From positions 165,479 to 229,478 of the forward strand of contig JADKEH010000012.1 of assembly GCA_016718155.1 (NCBI GenBank): a stretch of 64,000 nucleotides of DNA, read 5' to 3'. Numbering within the stretch: position 1 is the stretch's first letter; each line of letters begins with the position of its first letter. The translations under genes and the position numbers were made by a program. Shown here piece by piece: positions 7,203-16,156 of the stretch. Under the pieces are notes generated by a model that searched no databases, had not been told where the DNA came from, and saw only the letters and a list, made by a program, of their open reading frames with translations. This DNA is from Candidatus Rhodoferax randersensis. GTDB lineage: Bacteria > Pseudomonadota > Gammaproteobacteria > Burkholderiales > Burkholderiaceae_C.

Positions 7203-9335
7203 ATGTCCCGCCAACTCTTCGTCACCACCGCCCTGCCCTACGCCAACGGCAACTTCCATATCGGCCACATCATGGAGTACATCCAGGCCGATACCTGGGT
7301 GCGGCACCAGCGCATGCAGGGCAGCACGGTGCACTTTGTTTGCGCCGACGACGCGCACGGCGCACCGATCATGATTGCCGCCGAGAAGGCCGGCAAGACA
7401 CCGCAGCAGTTCGTGGCCGACATCGCGGCCGGGCGCAAACCCTACCTGGACGGCTTTCACATCAGCTTTGACAACTGGCATTCCACCGATGCGCCCGAGA
7501 ACCACGAACTGGCGCAAGACATCTACCGCGCACTCAAGGCCAATGACCTGATCAGCACCCGCACCATCGAGCAGTTTTACGACCCGCAGAAGGCGATGTT
7601 CCTGCCGGACCGCTTCATCAAGGGCGAATGCCCCAAGTGCGGCACCCAGGACCAGTACGGCGACAATTGCGAATCTTGCGGCGCGGTGTACAGCCCGACC
7701 GACCTGAAGAACCCCTATTCGGCATTGTCTGGCGCCACGCCTGAGCTGCGCAAATCGGAGCACTACTTTTTCAAGCTGTCCGACCCGCGCTGCGTGGCCT
7801 TTCTGGAAGGCTGGACCGCCGACGGCAACCACCTGCAAACCGAGGTCTACAACAAGATCAAGGAGTGGCTGATCCCGAAGGAAGACGGCCAGCGCGACCT
7901 GGGCGACTGGGACATCAGCCGCGATGCACCCTACTTTGGCATCGAGATCCCGGACGCGCCGGGCAAGTACTTCTACGTCTGGCTGGACGCGCCCATCGGT
8001 TACCTGGCCTCGCTGAAGAACCTGTTCATCAAGCAGCACGGCGCGGTCGCCGGCGCGCAAGCCTTCGAGACGTTCCTGGCCGACCCGGCCACCGAGCAGG
8101 TGCACTTTATTGGCAAGGACATCATCACCTTTCACACCCTGTTCTGGCCGGCCATGCTGCATTTCAGCGGCCGCAAGACGCCCAACGTGGTGCATGTGCA
8201 CGGCTTTTTGACCATCAACAGCGGCGAGAAGATGAGCAAGAGCCGCGGCACCGGGCTGGACCCCCTGAAGTACCTCAGCCTGGGCATGAACCCCGAGTGG
8301 TTGCGCTACTACCTGGCGACCAAGCTCAACGCCCGCAACGAAGACGTCGAGTTCAGCCCGGAGGACTTCATGGCCCGCGTCAATTCGGACCTGGTGGGAA
8401 AGTTCATCAACATCGCCTCACGCGCGGCGGGCTTCATTACCAAACGCTTTGACGGCAAGCTGGGCGGCACTTCCGCGCACGGCGCCGGCGTGCTCGACAT
8501 CCTGCGTCAACAGCGCGACTCGATTCGCGACGCGTTCGAAGCGCGCGAGTTCGCTCGCGCCCTGCGCGAGACCATGCTGCTGGCCGACCGCGTCAACGAG
8601 TACGTGGACCAGAACAAACCGTGGGAACTGGCCAAGCAGGCCGGCATGGACGCGCACCTGCAGGATGTCTGCACGGTGTGCATCGAGGCGTTCCGGCTGC
8701 TCACGATCTACCTCAAGCCGGTGTTGCCGGCGCTGGCGCAGCAGGTGGAAAGCTTCCTGAAAATCGAGCCGCTACGCTGGAGCGACGCCGACCAGAGCCT
8801 GGGCGCGGGTCACGTCATCGGCAACTACCAGCATCTGATGCAACGCGTCGACGCCAAGCAGCTTGAAGCCTTGTTTGAGCCACCAGCCCTTTCAGAGCCT
8901 GCCCAAGATGCTCCTGAAATAGCAGCGACCAGAGCCATGCCGCCCGGTAGCGCACCCGGTGGCGAGGCCATCGCACCCACCATCGGCATCGAGGACTTTG
9001 CCAAGATCGACCTGCGCATCGCCCGCATCGTCAACTGCGAAGCCGTGCCGGGCTCCACCAAGCTGCTGCGCCTGACGCTCGACGTCGGCGAAGACCATGC
9101 CGACGGCAGCCCCAAGACCCGCAATGTGTTCAGCGGCATTGCATCTTGCTACCAGCCACAGGACCTGATCGGCAAATACACCGTGCTGGTGGCCAACCTG
9201 GCGCCGCGCAAGATGAAGTTCGGTCTGTCCGAAGGCATGGTGCTGGCAGCCAGCCACGGCGACGAGAAGGCCAAGCCCGGCATCTATGTATTGGAGCCCA
9301 GCCCCGGCGCGCAACCTGGCATGCGGGTGCGGTAG
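7203..9335 (+). CDS. metG: Methionyl-tRNA synthetase with C-terminal tRNA-binding domain
   Basis: A 710-residue class I aminoacyl-tRNA synthetase. HIGH is in FHIGH near residue 18, and KMSKS is at 343-347. A four-cysteine zinc knuckle (CPKC and CESC, about 140-160) identifies the E. coli-type enzyme. Residues about 600-710 form the Trbp111-like OB-fold tRNA-binding domain (FAKIDLRIARI). The linker before that domain is rich in Ala and Pro and is encoded by an AT-richer stretch containing a dispersed repeat-like word. The ATG at 7203 is chosen because the conserved N-terminus begins just after it. Confidence 0.96.
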   Translation: MSRQLFVTTALPYANGNFHIGHIMEYIQADTWVRHQRMQGSTVHFVCADDAHGAPIMIAAEKAGKTPQQFVADIAAGRKPYLDGFHISFDNWHSTDAPENHELAQDIYRALKANDLISTRTIEQFYDPQKAMFLPDRFIKGECPKCGTQDQYGDNCESCGAVYSPTDLKNPYSALSGATPELRKSEHYFFKLSDPRCVAFLEGWTADGNHLQTEVYNKIKEWLIPKEDGQRDLGDWDISRDAPYFGIEIPDAPGKYFYVWLDAPIGYLASLKNLFIKQHGAVAGAQAFETFLADPATEQVHFIGKDIITFHTLFWPAMLHFSGRKTPNVVHVHGFLTINSGEKMSKSRGTGLDPLKYLSLGMNPEWLRYYLATKLNARNEDVEFSPEDFMARVNSDLVGKFINIASRAAGFITKRFDGKLGGTSAHGAGVLDILRQQRDSIRDAFEAREFARALRETMLLADRVNEYVDQNKPWELAKQAGMDAHLQDVCTVCIEAFRLLTIYLKPVLPALAQQVESFLKIEPLRWSDADQSLGAGHVIGNYQHLMQRVDAKQLEALFEPPALSEPAQDAPEIAATRAMPPGSAPGGEAIAPTIGIEDFAKIDLRIARIVNCEAVPGSTKLLRLTLDVGEDHADGSPKTRNVFSGIASCYQPQDLIGKYTVLVANLAPRKMKFGLSEGMVLAASHGDEKAKPGIYVLEPSPGAQPGMRVR
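8881..8940. repeat. In-gene repeat-like patch in the metG linker
   Basis: The linker between the anticodon-binding and OB-fold domains contains GATGCTCCTGAAATAGCAGC. This resembles GCTCCTGATTTTATAGC in the formate dehydrogenase gene and TTGCTCCACAATTGATAGC in gpsA. Like those copies it keeps the frame open. Family membership is inference from the shared words. Confidence 0.35.
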
Positions 9336-9539
9336 ATGTCGCGTGGGATGCGCCGACACGAAACCCAAGAACTGTAAGGGCTTGTATCCGTCAGGCGTAA
9401 ACTACGCACCTGCATGCCTGCATCGCAACCCGTCCTCTCCCTGTTGACCAAGAAGCGCTTGTTCATCACACGCATGCGCCACTGTGGGCCTCCCCAGACG
9501 ATTTGAACCCTGCTCGTTCATTTCGTTGGTGGAGCCCCC
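9336..9539. other. Upstream region of hydrogenase-related cluster 1
   Basis: About 200 bp between metG and the micro-ORF at 9540. I found no convincing sigma-70 boxes and no clear -24/-12 sigma-54 element of the kind that drives formate hydrogenlyase operons in enterobacteria. It presumably contains the cluster 1 promoter. No terminator for metG was visible. Confidence 0.3.
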
Positions 9540-9611
9540 ATGAATCAATCTTGTCCTGCTAGTCATCCCCATCCTGTTGCATCCAGACCTGCTGCCATAG
9601 TGCGGGCGTAG
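9540..9611 (+). CDS. Possible 23-residue leader peptide
   Basis: An ATG at 9540 is preceded by GGTGGAG at optimal distance and opens a 23-codon frame ending in TAG at 9609-9611, only 4 bp before the hyfB-like start. The peptide (MNQSCPASHPHP...) contains one Cys, two His and four Pro. This geometry would allow translational coupling or attenuation for the downstream operon. Nothing else supports expression, and chance is quite possible at this length. Confidence 0.35.
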   Translation: MNQSCPASHPHPVASRPAAIVRA

Positions 9612-9615
9612 CGCC

Positions 9616-11616
9616 ATGGTCCTGCTGATACTGGCGTCGAGCATCCTGCTGATCGGCGCCGGGCTCTGCCTGTTGCCGACACGCAATGCGGCGCGCGCCC
9701 GCGTCGCCATCGCTTCCCAAGTGATGGCCACGGCGCTGGTGCTGGTAGCTGCGCTGCCAGTGCTGTTTGGTGCGCCCGAATTGAGCGCCAAACTGGCATG
9801 GGCGTACCCGGTGGGCATGTTTCGCATGCGTCTGGACGCGCTGGGCGCGTTCTTCCTGGTCTGGTCCCTGCCGATGACCTTGCTGGGCAGCCTCTACGCC
9901 GTGGGCTACATGCGCCCCCACTTCAATGGGCCACGCCACCTGGGCGTGCACTTCGCGCTGCTCAACCTGACTTCCATCTCTTTTGTATTGGTCTACACCG
10001 GCGAACACGCACTGATTTTCCTGCTCGGTTGGGAGGTGGCGGCGCTGGCCGCCTGGCTGTTGGTGATCTGGGACTACACCAACCAGAAGGTGCGCTTTGC
10101 GGGCTTCAACTACCTGGTCTCCACGCACATCGGTCTGATCTTTCTGGTGGCGGCGGTGATGATTCTCTACACCCATGCGGGCACTTGGTACCTTGGCGAC
10201 TTTGGCGTCTGGCTGCACGCCAACCCAGGTCCCTTGCGCAATGCGATTTTTCTGCTGCTGGTGACCAGTTTCGGCCTCAAGTCCGCCTTCTTCCCCTTTC
10301 ATTCGTGGTTGCCGCGTGCCCACGCAGCGGCACCGGCACACGTCTCCGCACTCATGTCGGGCGTGATCCACAAGGCGGGCTTGTATGCGCTGGTGCGTTT
10401 CGTATTGCTGATCGGTCGGCCCGATGAATGGATGGGCTGGTTCCTGATTGGCTTCTCGGTCTGTTCCGCCCTCATCGGCGGCCTCTACACGGTGGGCCAG
10501 CGCGACCTGAAACGCCTGCTGGGCTACTCGTCCACCGAAAACGTGGGTATTGCCGGCATCGGCTTGGGGGTCGGCTGCCTGGGGCTGACCTGGGGTCTGC
10601 CAACTTTGGCCGCACTCGGCTTTGCCGGCGGCCTGCTGCACATCCTGAACCATGCGTTTTTCAAGTGCCAGCTCTTCTATGCCGCGGGTGCGGTCTACCA
10701 GGCCACGCACACGGTGGACATGGAGCGCCTGGGCGGGCTGTCGCGCCTGATGCCCTGGACGGGCGTGTTTTTTCTCATCGGCGGTGTGGCGATCTCCGCC
10801 TTGCCGCCGCTCAACGGCTTCGCCAGCGAGTTCGTGATCTATTCCAGCCTGTTTGACAAGGGCTCATTCGACATCTGGGCCAAGCTCAGTCTGTGCGCCG
10901 TGGCCGCTGCGCTGGCTTTTGTGGGGGCGGTCTCGGCGCTGAGCATCACGCGTGCCTTTGGCGTCGTCTTCATGGGCGCGCCGCGCGACCCGACGCTACC
11001 CGGCGCCCACGAAGTCAATCGCTGGATGCTGCTGCCGATGGGCCTGCATGCCGTGGGCAGCGTGGTGCTGGGCGTGGTCCCGGCAGCGGGCTTTGCGCTG
11101 GTGTCTGGGCCGGTTGCGCTGCTGCTGGGCGTGGCACCCAGCACGCCCAATGCCACCCTTGAACGTATCAGCGCGAGCTTGTCACGCATCGGGGCCATCT
11201 CGGCCGTGCTGCTGGCTGGTGTACTGCTGGTGCTCTGGTGGCGCTCGCGGGTCCCGCTACGGCCTGCCCAAAGCGGTCCCACCTGGGGCTGCGGTTACGG
11301 CAACATCAACACCCGCATGCAGTACACCGGCGCCAGTTTCTCCAACGACTTTTCGCGTCGCTTTCGCTCGGTGATGGTGTTGTTGCAGCGCAAGAAGGCG
11401 CCGCTTGGCTATTTCCCCGAGGACAGCTACGTCATTACCGATTGCGTGGACGCCGTCGAACGACGGCTCTATGCGGTCATTGGCCATGGTGACGAGTCGG
11501 CGACCCGCATCTCGAACAATCTGCACGAGGACGACCCGCGTTTTGCCTTCGCCGCCGCGCTGGTCGCCTTGCTGGTCATTGCCACGCTGGTGCGATTGGC
11601 AGGGGGCCCCCTGTGA
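9616..11616 (+). CDS. hyfB: Cluster 1 HyfB/NuoL-like antiporter subunit
   Basis: A 666-residue polytopic membrane protein of the NuoL/NuoM/NuoN-MrpA antiporter family, closest in style to hydrogenase-4 HyfB. The core shows LGWEVAALAAW (conserved TM5 glutamate), GLKSAFFPFHSWLP (conserved lysine and HxWLP) and GVIHKAGLYAL. After the antiporter core a cytoplasmic tail carries GPTWGCGYG, typical of HyfB/HycC-type subunits. It should couple electron transfer in the peripheral arm to cation translocation. It is the first gene of a six-gene plus-strand unit, and its stop overlaps the next start (TGATG). Confidence 0.88.
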   Translation: MVLLILASSILLIGAGLCLLPTRNAARARVAIASQVMATALVLVAALPVLFGAPELSAKLAWAYPVGMFRMRLDALGAFFLVWSLPMTLLGSLYAVGYMRPHFNGPRHLGVHFALLNLTSISFVLVYTGEHALIFLLGWEVAALAAWLLVIWDYTNQKVRFAGFNYLVSTHIGLIFLVAAVMILYTHAGTWYLGDFGVWLHANPGPLRNAIFLLLVTSFGLKSAFFPFHSWLPRAHAAAPAHVSALMSGVIHKAGLYALVRFVLLIGRPDEWMGWFLIGFSVCSALIGGLYTVGQRDLKRLLGYSSTENVGIAGIGLGVGCLGLTWGLPTLAALGFAGGLLHILNHAFFKCQLFYAAGAVYQATHTVDMERLGGLSRLMPWTGVFFLIGGVAISALPPLNGFASEFVIYSSLFDKGSFDIWAKLSLCAVAAALAFVGAVSALSITRAFGVVFMGAPRDPTLPGAHEVNRWMLLPMGLHAVGSVVLGVVPAAGFALVSGPVALLLGVAPSTPNATLERISASLSRIGAISAVLLAGVLLVLWWRSRVPLRPAQSGPTWGCGYGNINTRMQYTGASFSNDFSRRFRSVMVLLQRKKAPLGYFPEDSYVITDCVDAVERRLYAVIGHGDESATRISNNLHEDDPRFAFAAALVALLVIATLVRLAGGPL

Positions 11617-12536
11617 TGCCAACGCTGTTGACGCTGGTCCACGTTGCGCTGGTGCTGTGCATGCCGATTGCGCTGGTTGGCATCGTCAACCGCACCAAAT
11701 CGTGGTGGGCCGGCCGCAAGGGTCCACGCTTGCTGCAATCGGCCCATGACCTGCGCCGGCTGCTGGGCAAGCGGCCTGTCTACAGCCACACTGCTGGGCG
11801 CTTGTTTGGCGCGGGCGCCTACATCACCCTGCTGGCCGGCTTGCTGGCGGCGAGCATGGCGCCGATGCTGGGCGGCTTTGCGCCGCTGCAGTTCGAGCAT
11901 GACTTCATCGTCGTGGCCTACGCCCTGGGGCTGGGCCGCATCGTGCTGATGCTGTCGGCGATGGACGTTGGCAGCGCGTTCGAGGGCATGGGCGCGGCGC
12001 GCGAAGCGTCTTTCACCGCATTTGTCGAGCCCGCCCTGTTTCTGCTGATCGGTACCGCCAGCGTGGCTACCGGCCACACCAGCTTCGCCAGTCTGCTGGG
12101 CAGTCTGCACGCGGCCCCCGGTTTCGGCTGGTTGGTGGCACCCGCCGTCGTCGCACTGCTCATCTTGCTGCAGGCCGAAGCCGCCCGCGTGCCGGTGGAT
12201 GACCCCATGACCCACCTTGAACTCACCATGATCCACGAGGTCATGATTCTCGACCACAGCGGGCCGGAGCTGGCAGCGATGCAGTACGCGGCAGCGCTGA
12301 AGATGAGCCTGTACGCGGGCCTGATTAGCACCCTGCTCAACCCGCTGGACCCGTTCGCGGCACCGCTCGCCAGCCTGGCCATGACGCTGCTGCTAATGAG
12401 CGGCGTGGCCGTCGCCGTCGGCTGCGTGGAGTCCCTGACGGCGCGCCTGCCGATGCGCTGGGTGCCACCTTACCTGCTGGTGGCGTCGGTGGCGGCCCTG
12501 ATGTGTTGGTTACTGGTCGGCACGCTGATGCCATGA
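11616..12536 (+). CDS. hyfC: Cluster 1 HyfC/NuoH-like membrane subunit
   Basis: A 305-residue NuoH-family protein with about eight membrane segments. The conserved cytosolic loops are visible: GRKGPRLLQ near residue 30 and EAARVPVDDPMTHLELTMIH near residue 190, the glutamate-rich loop at the junction with the peripheral arm. It connects the redox module to the antiporter subunits. The ATG at 11616 overlaps the hyfB stop (TGATG); a GTG at 11613 is an alternative. Its stop overlaps the hyfE-like start (ATGA). Confidence 0.88.
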   Translation: MPTLLTLVHVALVLCMPIALVGIVNRTKSWWAGRKGPRLLQSAHDLRRLLGKRPVYSHTAGRLFGAGAYITLLAGLLAASMAPMLGGFAPLQFEHDFIVVAYALGLGRIVLMLSAMDVGSAFEGMGAAREASFTAFVEPALFLLIGTASVATGHTSFASLLGSLHAAPGFGWLVAPAVVALLILLQAEAARVPVDDPMTHLELTMIHEVMILDHSGPELAAMQYAAALKMSLYAGLISTLLNPLDPFAAPLASLAMTLLLMSGVAVAVGCVESLTARLPMRWVPPYLLVASVAALMCWLLVGTLMP

Positions 12537-13156
12537 CTCTCGCCATGACACCCCCGCTGAGTCTGTTTCTGGCGGCTTGCGTGCTGCCGGTTTTCTTCGC
12601 CAGGATTCGCGCCGTGCCGCTGTGGCTGGCGGTGCAGGCGCTGGCGCTGGCCTGGATCACGCTGGCGCAGCATGGCGAACTGTCCCTGCACTCGCTGACC
12701 GCCGCTGTGGAAATCGTGGCCGTGCGTGGCTGGCTGGCGCCTGCTCTGCTATGGCGAACGCTGGCAGCGCACCCATTGGCGCGCACTGACCTTATGCCGT
12801 CCAATCTGTTTGCCTGGGGCGCGGCCGTCACGGTCATCATTCTGGCCCTTGAATTCGGCATCGGCGCAAGCGTCGATGCGGGCGCATTGACGCTGGGCGC
12901 GGTCAGCGTCAGTGTCAGCGTGGCCTTGCTCATCCTCGCCACCAACGCTGCCGCGCCCGCGCAGTTGCTGGCCCTGCTGTTTATGGAAAACGCACTGGCC
13001 CTGTTCGAATCCACCATGCCAACGCCATGGCCATGGCCCGTGCACGGCGCCTTGAGCGCGGTCTATCTGCTCACGGTTGCCGTTGGCAACTGGCTGACGG
13101 CCAGCGACAAGTCGCTGGGGACCGTGGTCGCCGAAGAAGCGAGGGACAACGCATGA
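12533..13156 (+). CDS. hyfE: Cluster 1 HyfE-like membrane subunit
   Basis: A 207-residue hydrophobic protein with six to seven predicted helices. It corresponds to HyfE of hydrogenase-4 (NuoK-like C-terminal part), with the LLFMENALALF segment matching the conserved FxxMEN region. The ATG at 12533 overlaps the hyfC stop. It presumably contributes to the ion path between the NuoH-like and antiporter subunits. Assignment rests on gene order, size and the MEN motif. Confidence 0.8.
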   Translation: MTLAMTPPLSLFLAACVLPVFFARIRAVPLWLAVQALALAWITLAQHGELSLHSLTAAVEIVAVRGWLAPALLWRTLAAHPLARTDLMPSNLFAWGAAVTVIILALEFGIGASVDAGALTLGAVSVSVSVALLILATNAAAPAQLLALLFMENALALFESTMPTPWPWPVHGALSAVYLLTVAVGNWLTASDKSLGTVVAEEARDNA

Positions 13157-14667
13157 GCGCCGCGCCGGGCCGCCCCAAGCAAGCTCGCACCGCGGCCCGT
13201 AAGGGCGAAGGTACCCCCGCGACCACGGTAAGACTGGCGGACGCCAGGCTGGCTGCGCCGACAGCGACCAGCGATTCAGCGCACCCGCGCAAATGGGTGG
13301 CGCCGGCCCTGGTGGTGGTGGCCCTGCTGGTCTGGCTGGCGGCGCTGGCGCTTTTCATCACGACGCCGCTCAGCGAATTGCCGCGCTACTTCCTGCAACG
13401 CTACTTCGTGCTGGATGCCACCTCGCTGCTGTTTGTGTTGCTGATCAACACGGTGTTTCTGGGCATTGCGGTCTATCTGTATTCCCGTGAACGATCGTCG
13501 CGCCTGCTGGCGCAGGACATGCTGCCGCGTGCCCTGTTGTCGCTGATGTTCATGCTGATCATGAATCTGGGCGTGTTGTCCAACAACCTGGTGGTGCTGT
13601 GGGCCCTGATCGAGGCCAGCACGCTGTGCGCCGCGCCGCTGGTGGCGCGCGGCGATGCCGCCAACCCGCGACAAGTGGCCTGGCGCTACATGCTGTACTC
13701 GGCGATGTCGCTGGCCATTACCTTCCTGGGTTTTCTGTGTCTGACCGAATCGGCCCACCTGCGTGGCGTCGCGATCAGCTTCCAGGTCGATCAATTGGGC
13801 TCGGCTCTGTCGGCCTCGCCCGATCGCTGGCAGCGGCTGGGCTTGGCGCTGATGCTGTTCGGGCTGGGCAGCAAGCTGGGACTGGCGCCGCTTTACGGCT
13901 GGCTGCCAGAGACCTACGAGACCGCGCCCACCAGCACCAGCGCCTTGTTGGCGGCGGTGCAGTTCAACATCAGCGTGGTCGCAGTGTTTCGGGTGCTGCA
14001 AGTGTTCCGGGGCCAGGACGGCGGCTTTGTGTCGCAGGAACTGCTGGTGATGGGCTGCCTGTCCCTGATCGTGGCCGCCATTCAGGTCATGGCGGCGCGC
14101 AATTACAAACGGCTGATCGCCTACGCCTGCGTCAGTTCATCCGGGGTGATCGCGATTGGCCTGTCGGTTGGCAAGGCCGCCGCCTACGGCGTGGTGCTGT
14201 ATGTGGTCAGCAACGCGTTTGTCAAGGCGCTGCTGTTTCTGTCGGCGGGCCGCCTGCGCTCGGTCTACGGCACCAACCAGACCGCCGCGCTGACCGGTGT
14301 GATCAAGGTGCTGCCCTTCTCTGGATTGCTGTTCGCGGTGGGTATCTTCGCCCTGTTGGGCTTTCCGCCATTTGCCAGCTTTCTGGCCGAAATGCTGATC
14401 CTCTCGGGCATTGTGCAGGCTGGCAACCTGATGGCCTTTGCCCTGTTGTGCAGCATGCTGACCATCATCTTCGTGGCCACCGGTCGCACCGTGTTCCCGA
14501 TGCTGTGGGGCGCCAGCGAGCAACCCCGCGCGCCGCATCAGGAGTCGATCCTGACCATCCTGCCCAAGCTTGGATTTGTTGGCGTATTGGTGATGCTGGG
14601 CGCCTACACGCCAGAACGAGTGAGTCGCCTGCTGGTAGTGGTGGCCGAGTCGATTGGGGGGCGATGA
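13153..14667 (+). CDS. hyfF: Cluster 1 HyfF/NuoN-like antiporter subunit
   Basis: A 504-residue antiporter-family membrane protein. An unusual basic and Ala/Thr-rich N-terminal extension of about 45 residues, predicted cytoplasmic, precedes the first helix. The core includes SRERSSRLLAQDMLP, WALIEASTLCAAPLV (TM5 glutamate) and GLGSKLGLAPLYGWLPETYE (the conserved lysine, with the W-LP motif). The ATG at 13153 overlaps the hyfE stop (ATGA), and its own stop overlaps the hyfG-like start. It is the second antiporter unit of the complex. Confidence 0.86.
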   Translation: MSAAPGRPKQARTAARKGEGTPATTVRLADARLAAPTATSDSAHPRKWVAPALVVVALLVWLAALALFITTPLSELPRYFLQRYFVLDATSLLFVLLINTVFLGIAVYLYSRERSSRLLAQDMLPRALLSLMFMLIMNLGVLSNNLVVLWALIEASTLCAAPLVARGDAANPRQVAWRYMLYSAMSLAITFLGFLCLTESAHLRGVAISFQVDQLGSALSASPDRWQRLGLALMLFGLGSKLGLAPLYGWLPETYETAPTSTSALLAAVQFNISVVAVFRVLQVFRGQDGGFVSQELLVMGCLSLIVAAIQVMAARNYKRLIAYACVSSSGVIAIGLSVGKAAAYGVVLYVVSNAFVKALLFLSAGRLRSVYGTNQTAALTGVIKVLPFSGLLFAVGIFALLGFPPFASFLAEMLILSGIVQAGNLMAFALLCSMLTIIFVATGRTVFPMLWGASEQPRAPHQESILTILPKLGFVGVLVMLGAYTPERVSRLLVVVAESIGGR

Positions 14668-16148
14668 TGAAGACACGCGAGCCCGTCCTGGTGCTGCCCC
14701 TGGGCGAACTTGCCGTGCTGGATATGCCAGCGCTGGCGCAACGCTGCGCCGAACAACTGCAAACCGGTGCACGCCTGGTGACCCTGTTTGGTCGGCCCGA
14801 CGCCGAGGCGAGTTGGGTCGCCACTGCCATCCTGCAAGGCCCGGACGGTGAACTGACTGCCCTGCGGGCCGAGTTCCAGAGCGGCGCGAGCTACCCGGCG
14901 CTGACACCACGCTTTGCGCAGGCCCAGATCCTTGAACGCGAGTTGTGGGAGCAAACCGGTATCACGCCACTTGGTCACCCCTGGCTCAAGCCGGTGCGCT
15001 TCGAAGGCGCACGCCAGCAGCAAATGGCGGATTACCCGTTCTTCAAGGTGCGTGGGCAGGAGGTGCATGAGGTGGGCGTGGGCCCGATTCACGCCAGCGT
15101 GATCGAGCCGGGGCACTTTCGCTTCATGTGCCTGGGCGAGCGGGTCTACCACCTTGAGGTCCAGCTGGGCTACCAGCATCGCGGCATTGAGCCGATGCTG
15201 CTGCGACGCGCACCCCTGACCTTGGCCAGCACGGTGGAGTCCATCTGCGGCGACGCCTGCATCGCCTACGCGTGGGCCTATTGCGCAGCCATGGAAGCTC
15301 TCAGCGATACCCCGATCCCGGCCGAGATTGAGCTGATACGCGGTGTGGCACTGGAACTCGAACGCATTGCCATGCACTTGGCCGCCCTGGGCGGCCTGGC
15401 CACCGACATTGCCTTCCTGCAGGGCGGCGCCAGTTATGGCCGCCTGCGCACCGCCATCATCAACGCCAGCATGCGGGTGTGTGGCAGCCGCTTCGGGCGT
15501 GGCTGGTTGCGCCCGGGCGGAGTCCGGTTTGGCTTGACTGATGCACTGCGCCAGGATCTGACCCAGACGCTGGGCGCGTTTGCCGGGGACATTGCCGAGG
15601 TCAACGCGTTGATGCTAGGTGCGCGCAGCGTGCAGGCGCGCTTTCAGGGTATCGGCAAGGTCAGCACGCAGGCTGCGCGGGACCTGGGCCTGGTAGGTCT
15701 GGTGGCGCGCGCCAGCGGCGTGGCACTCGATACGCGCAGCAGCCTGCCGGGCTTGCTGCACCAGCACTGGCCAATCTCCAGCCTGACCGAAAGCACGGGC
15801 GATTGCTGGGCGCGCATGCAACTGCGCATGCGCGAGATCGACACGTCCCTGAGCTGGCTTGTGAACGTGCTTGGCGACCACACGTTGGACCTGCGCGCCC
15901 AGCCGATGCGGATCAACCCGGCGCTGCGCCCGGACGCCTTGTGCGTGTCCTTGCGCGAGGGCACGCGCGGACCTGTGTTGCACGTGGCGGAGACCACTGG
16001 GCAAGGCACGCTGCGGCACTACAAGGTGCAAGACCCATCCCTGCAGAACTGGTTTGGCCTGGCGCTCGCGGTACGCGACAACGGCATTTCGGACTTTCCC
16101 ATCTGCAACAAGAGCTTCGATCTCTCCTATTGCGGCAACGACCTGTAG
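14664..16148 (+). CDS. hyfG: Cluster 1 HyfG-like large subunit (NuoC-NuoD fusion) without canonical NiFe motifs
   Basis: A 494-residue protein with an N-terminal NuoC-like domain (about 1-115) and a NuoD/hydrogenase-large-subunit-like domain. VGPIHASVIEPGHFRF and YQHRGIEPMLLRR are typical of the HycE/HyfG lineage. The canonical CGxC...H and DPCxxC ligand motifs are absent. Instead there are C195-G-D-A-C199 and, at the extreme C-terminus, C481-x8-C490, so four cysteines remain near the ligand regions with altered spacing. The tail NKSFDLSYCGNDL is not proteolytically processed in an obvious way. This fits an energy-converting hydrogenase-related (Ehr) complex more than a working [NiFe] enzyme. 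Confidence 0.85.
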   Translation: MMKTREPVLVLPLGELAVLDMPALAQRCAEQLQTGARLVTLFGRPDAEASWVATAILQGPDGELTALRAEFQSGASYPALTPRFAQAQILERELWEQTGITPLGHPWLKPVRFEGARQQQMADYPFFKVRGQEVHEVGVGPIHASVIEPGHFRFMCLGERVYHLEVQLGYQHRGIEPMLLRRAPLTLASTVESICGDACIAYAWAYCAAMEALSDTPIPAEIELIRGVALELERIAMHLAALGGLATDIAFLQGGASYGRLRTAIINASMRVCGSRFGRGWLRPGGVRFGLTDALRQDLTQTLGAFAGDIAEVNALMLGARSVQARFQGIGKVSTQAARDLGLVGLVARASGVALDTRSSLPGLLHQHWPISSLTESTGDCWARMQLRMREIDTSLSWLVNVLGDHTLDLRAQPMRINPALRPDALCVSLREGTRGPVLHVAETTGQGTLRHYKVQDPSLQNWFGLALAVRDNGISDFPICNKSFDLSYCGNDL

Positions 16149-16156
16149 GCCATCCC

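Noticed and set aside
13599..14663. N-terminal extension of the cluster 1 large subunit into hyfF
   Set aside because: The frame is open, but the text is a shadow of hyfF; the conserved protein begins at the coupled ATG at 14664.
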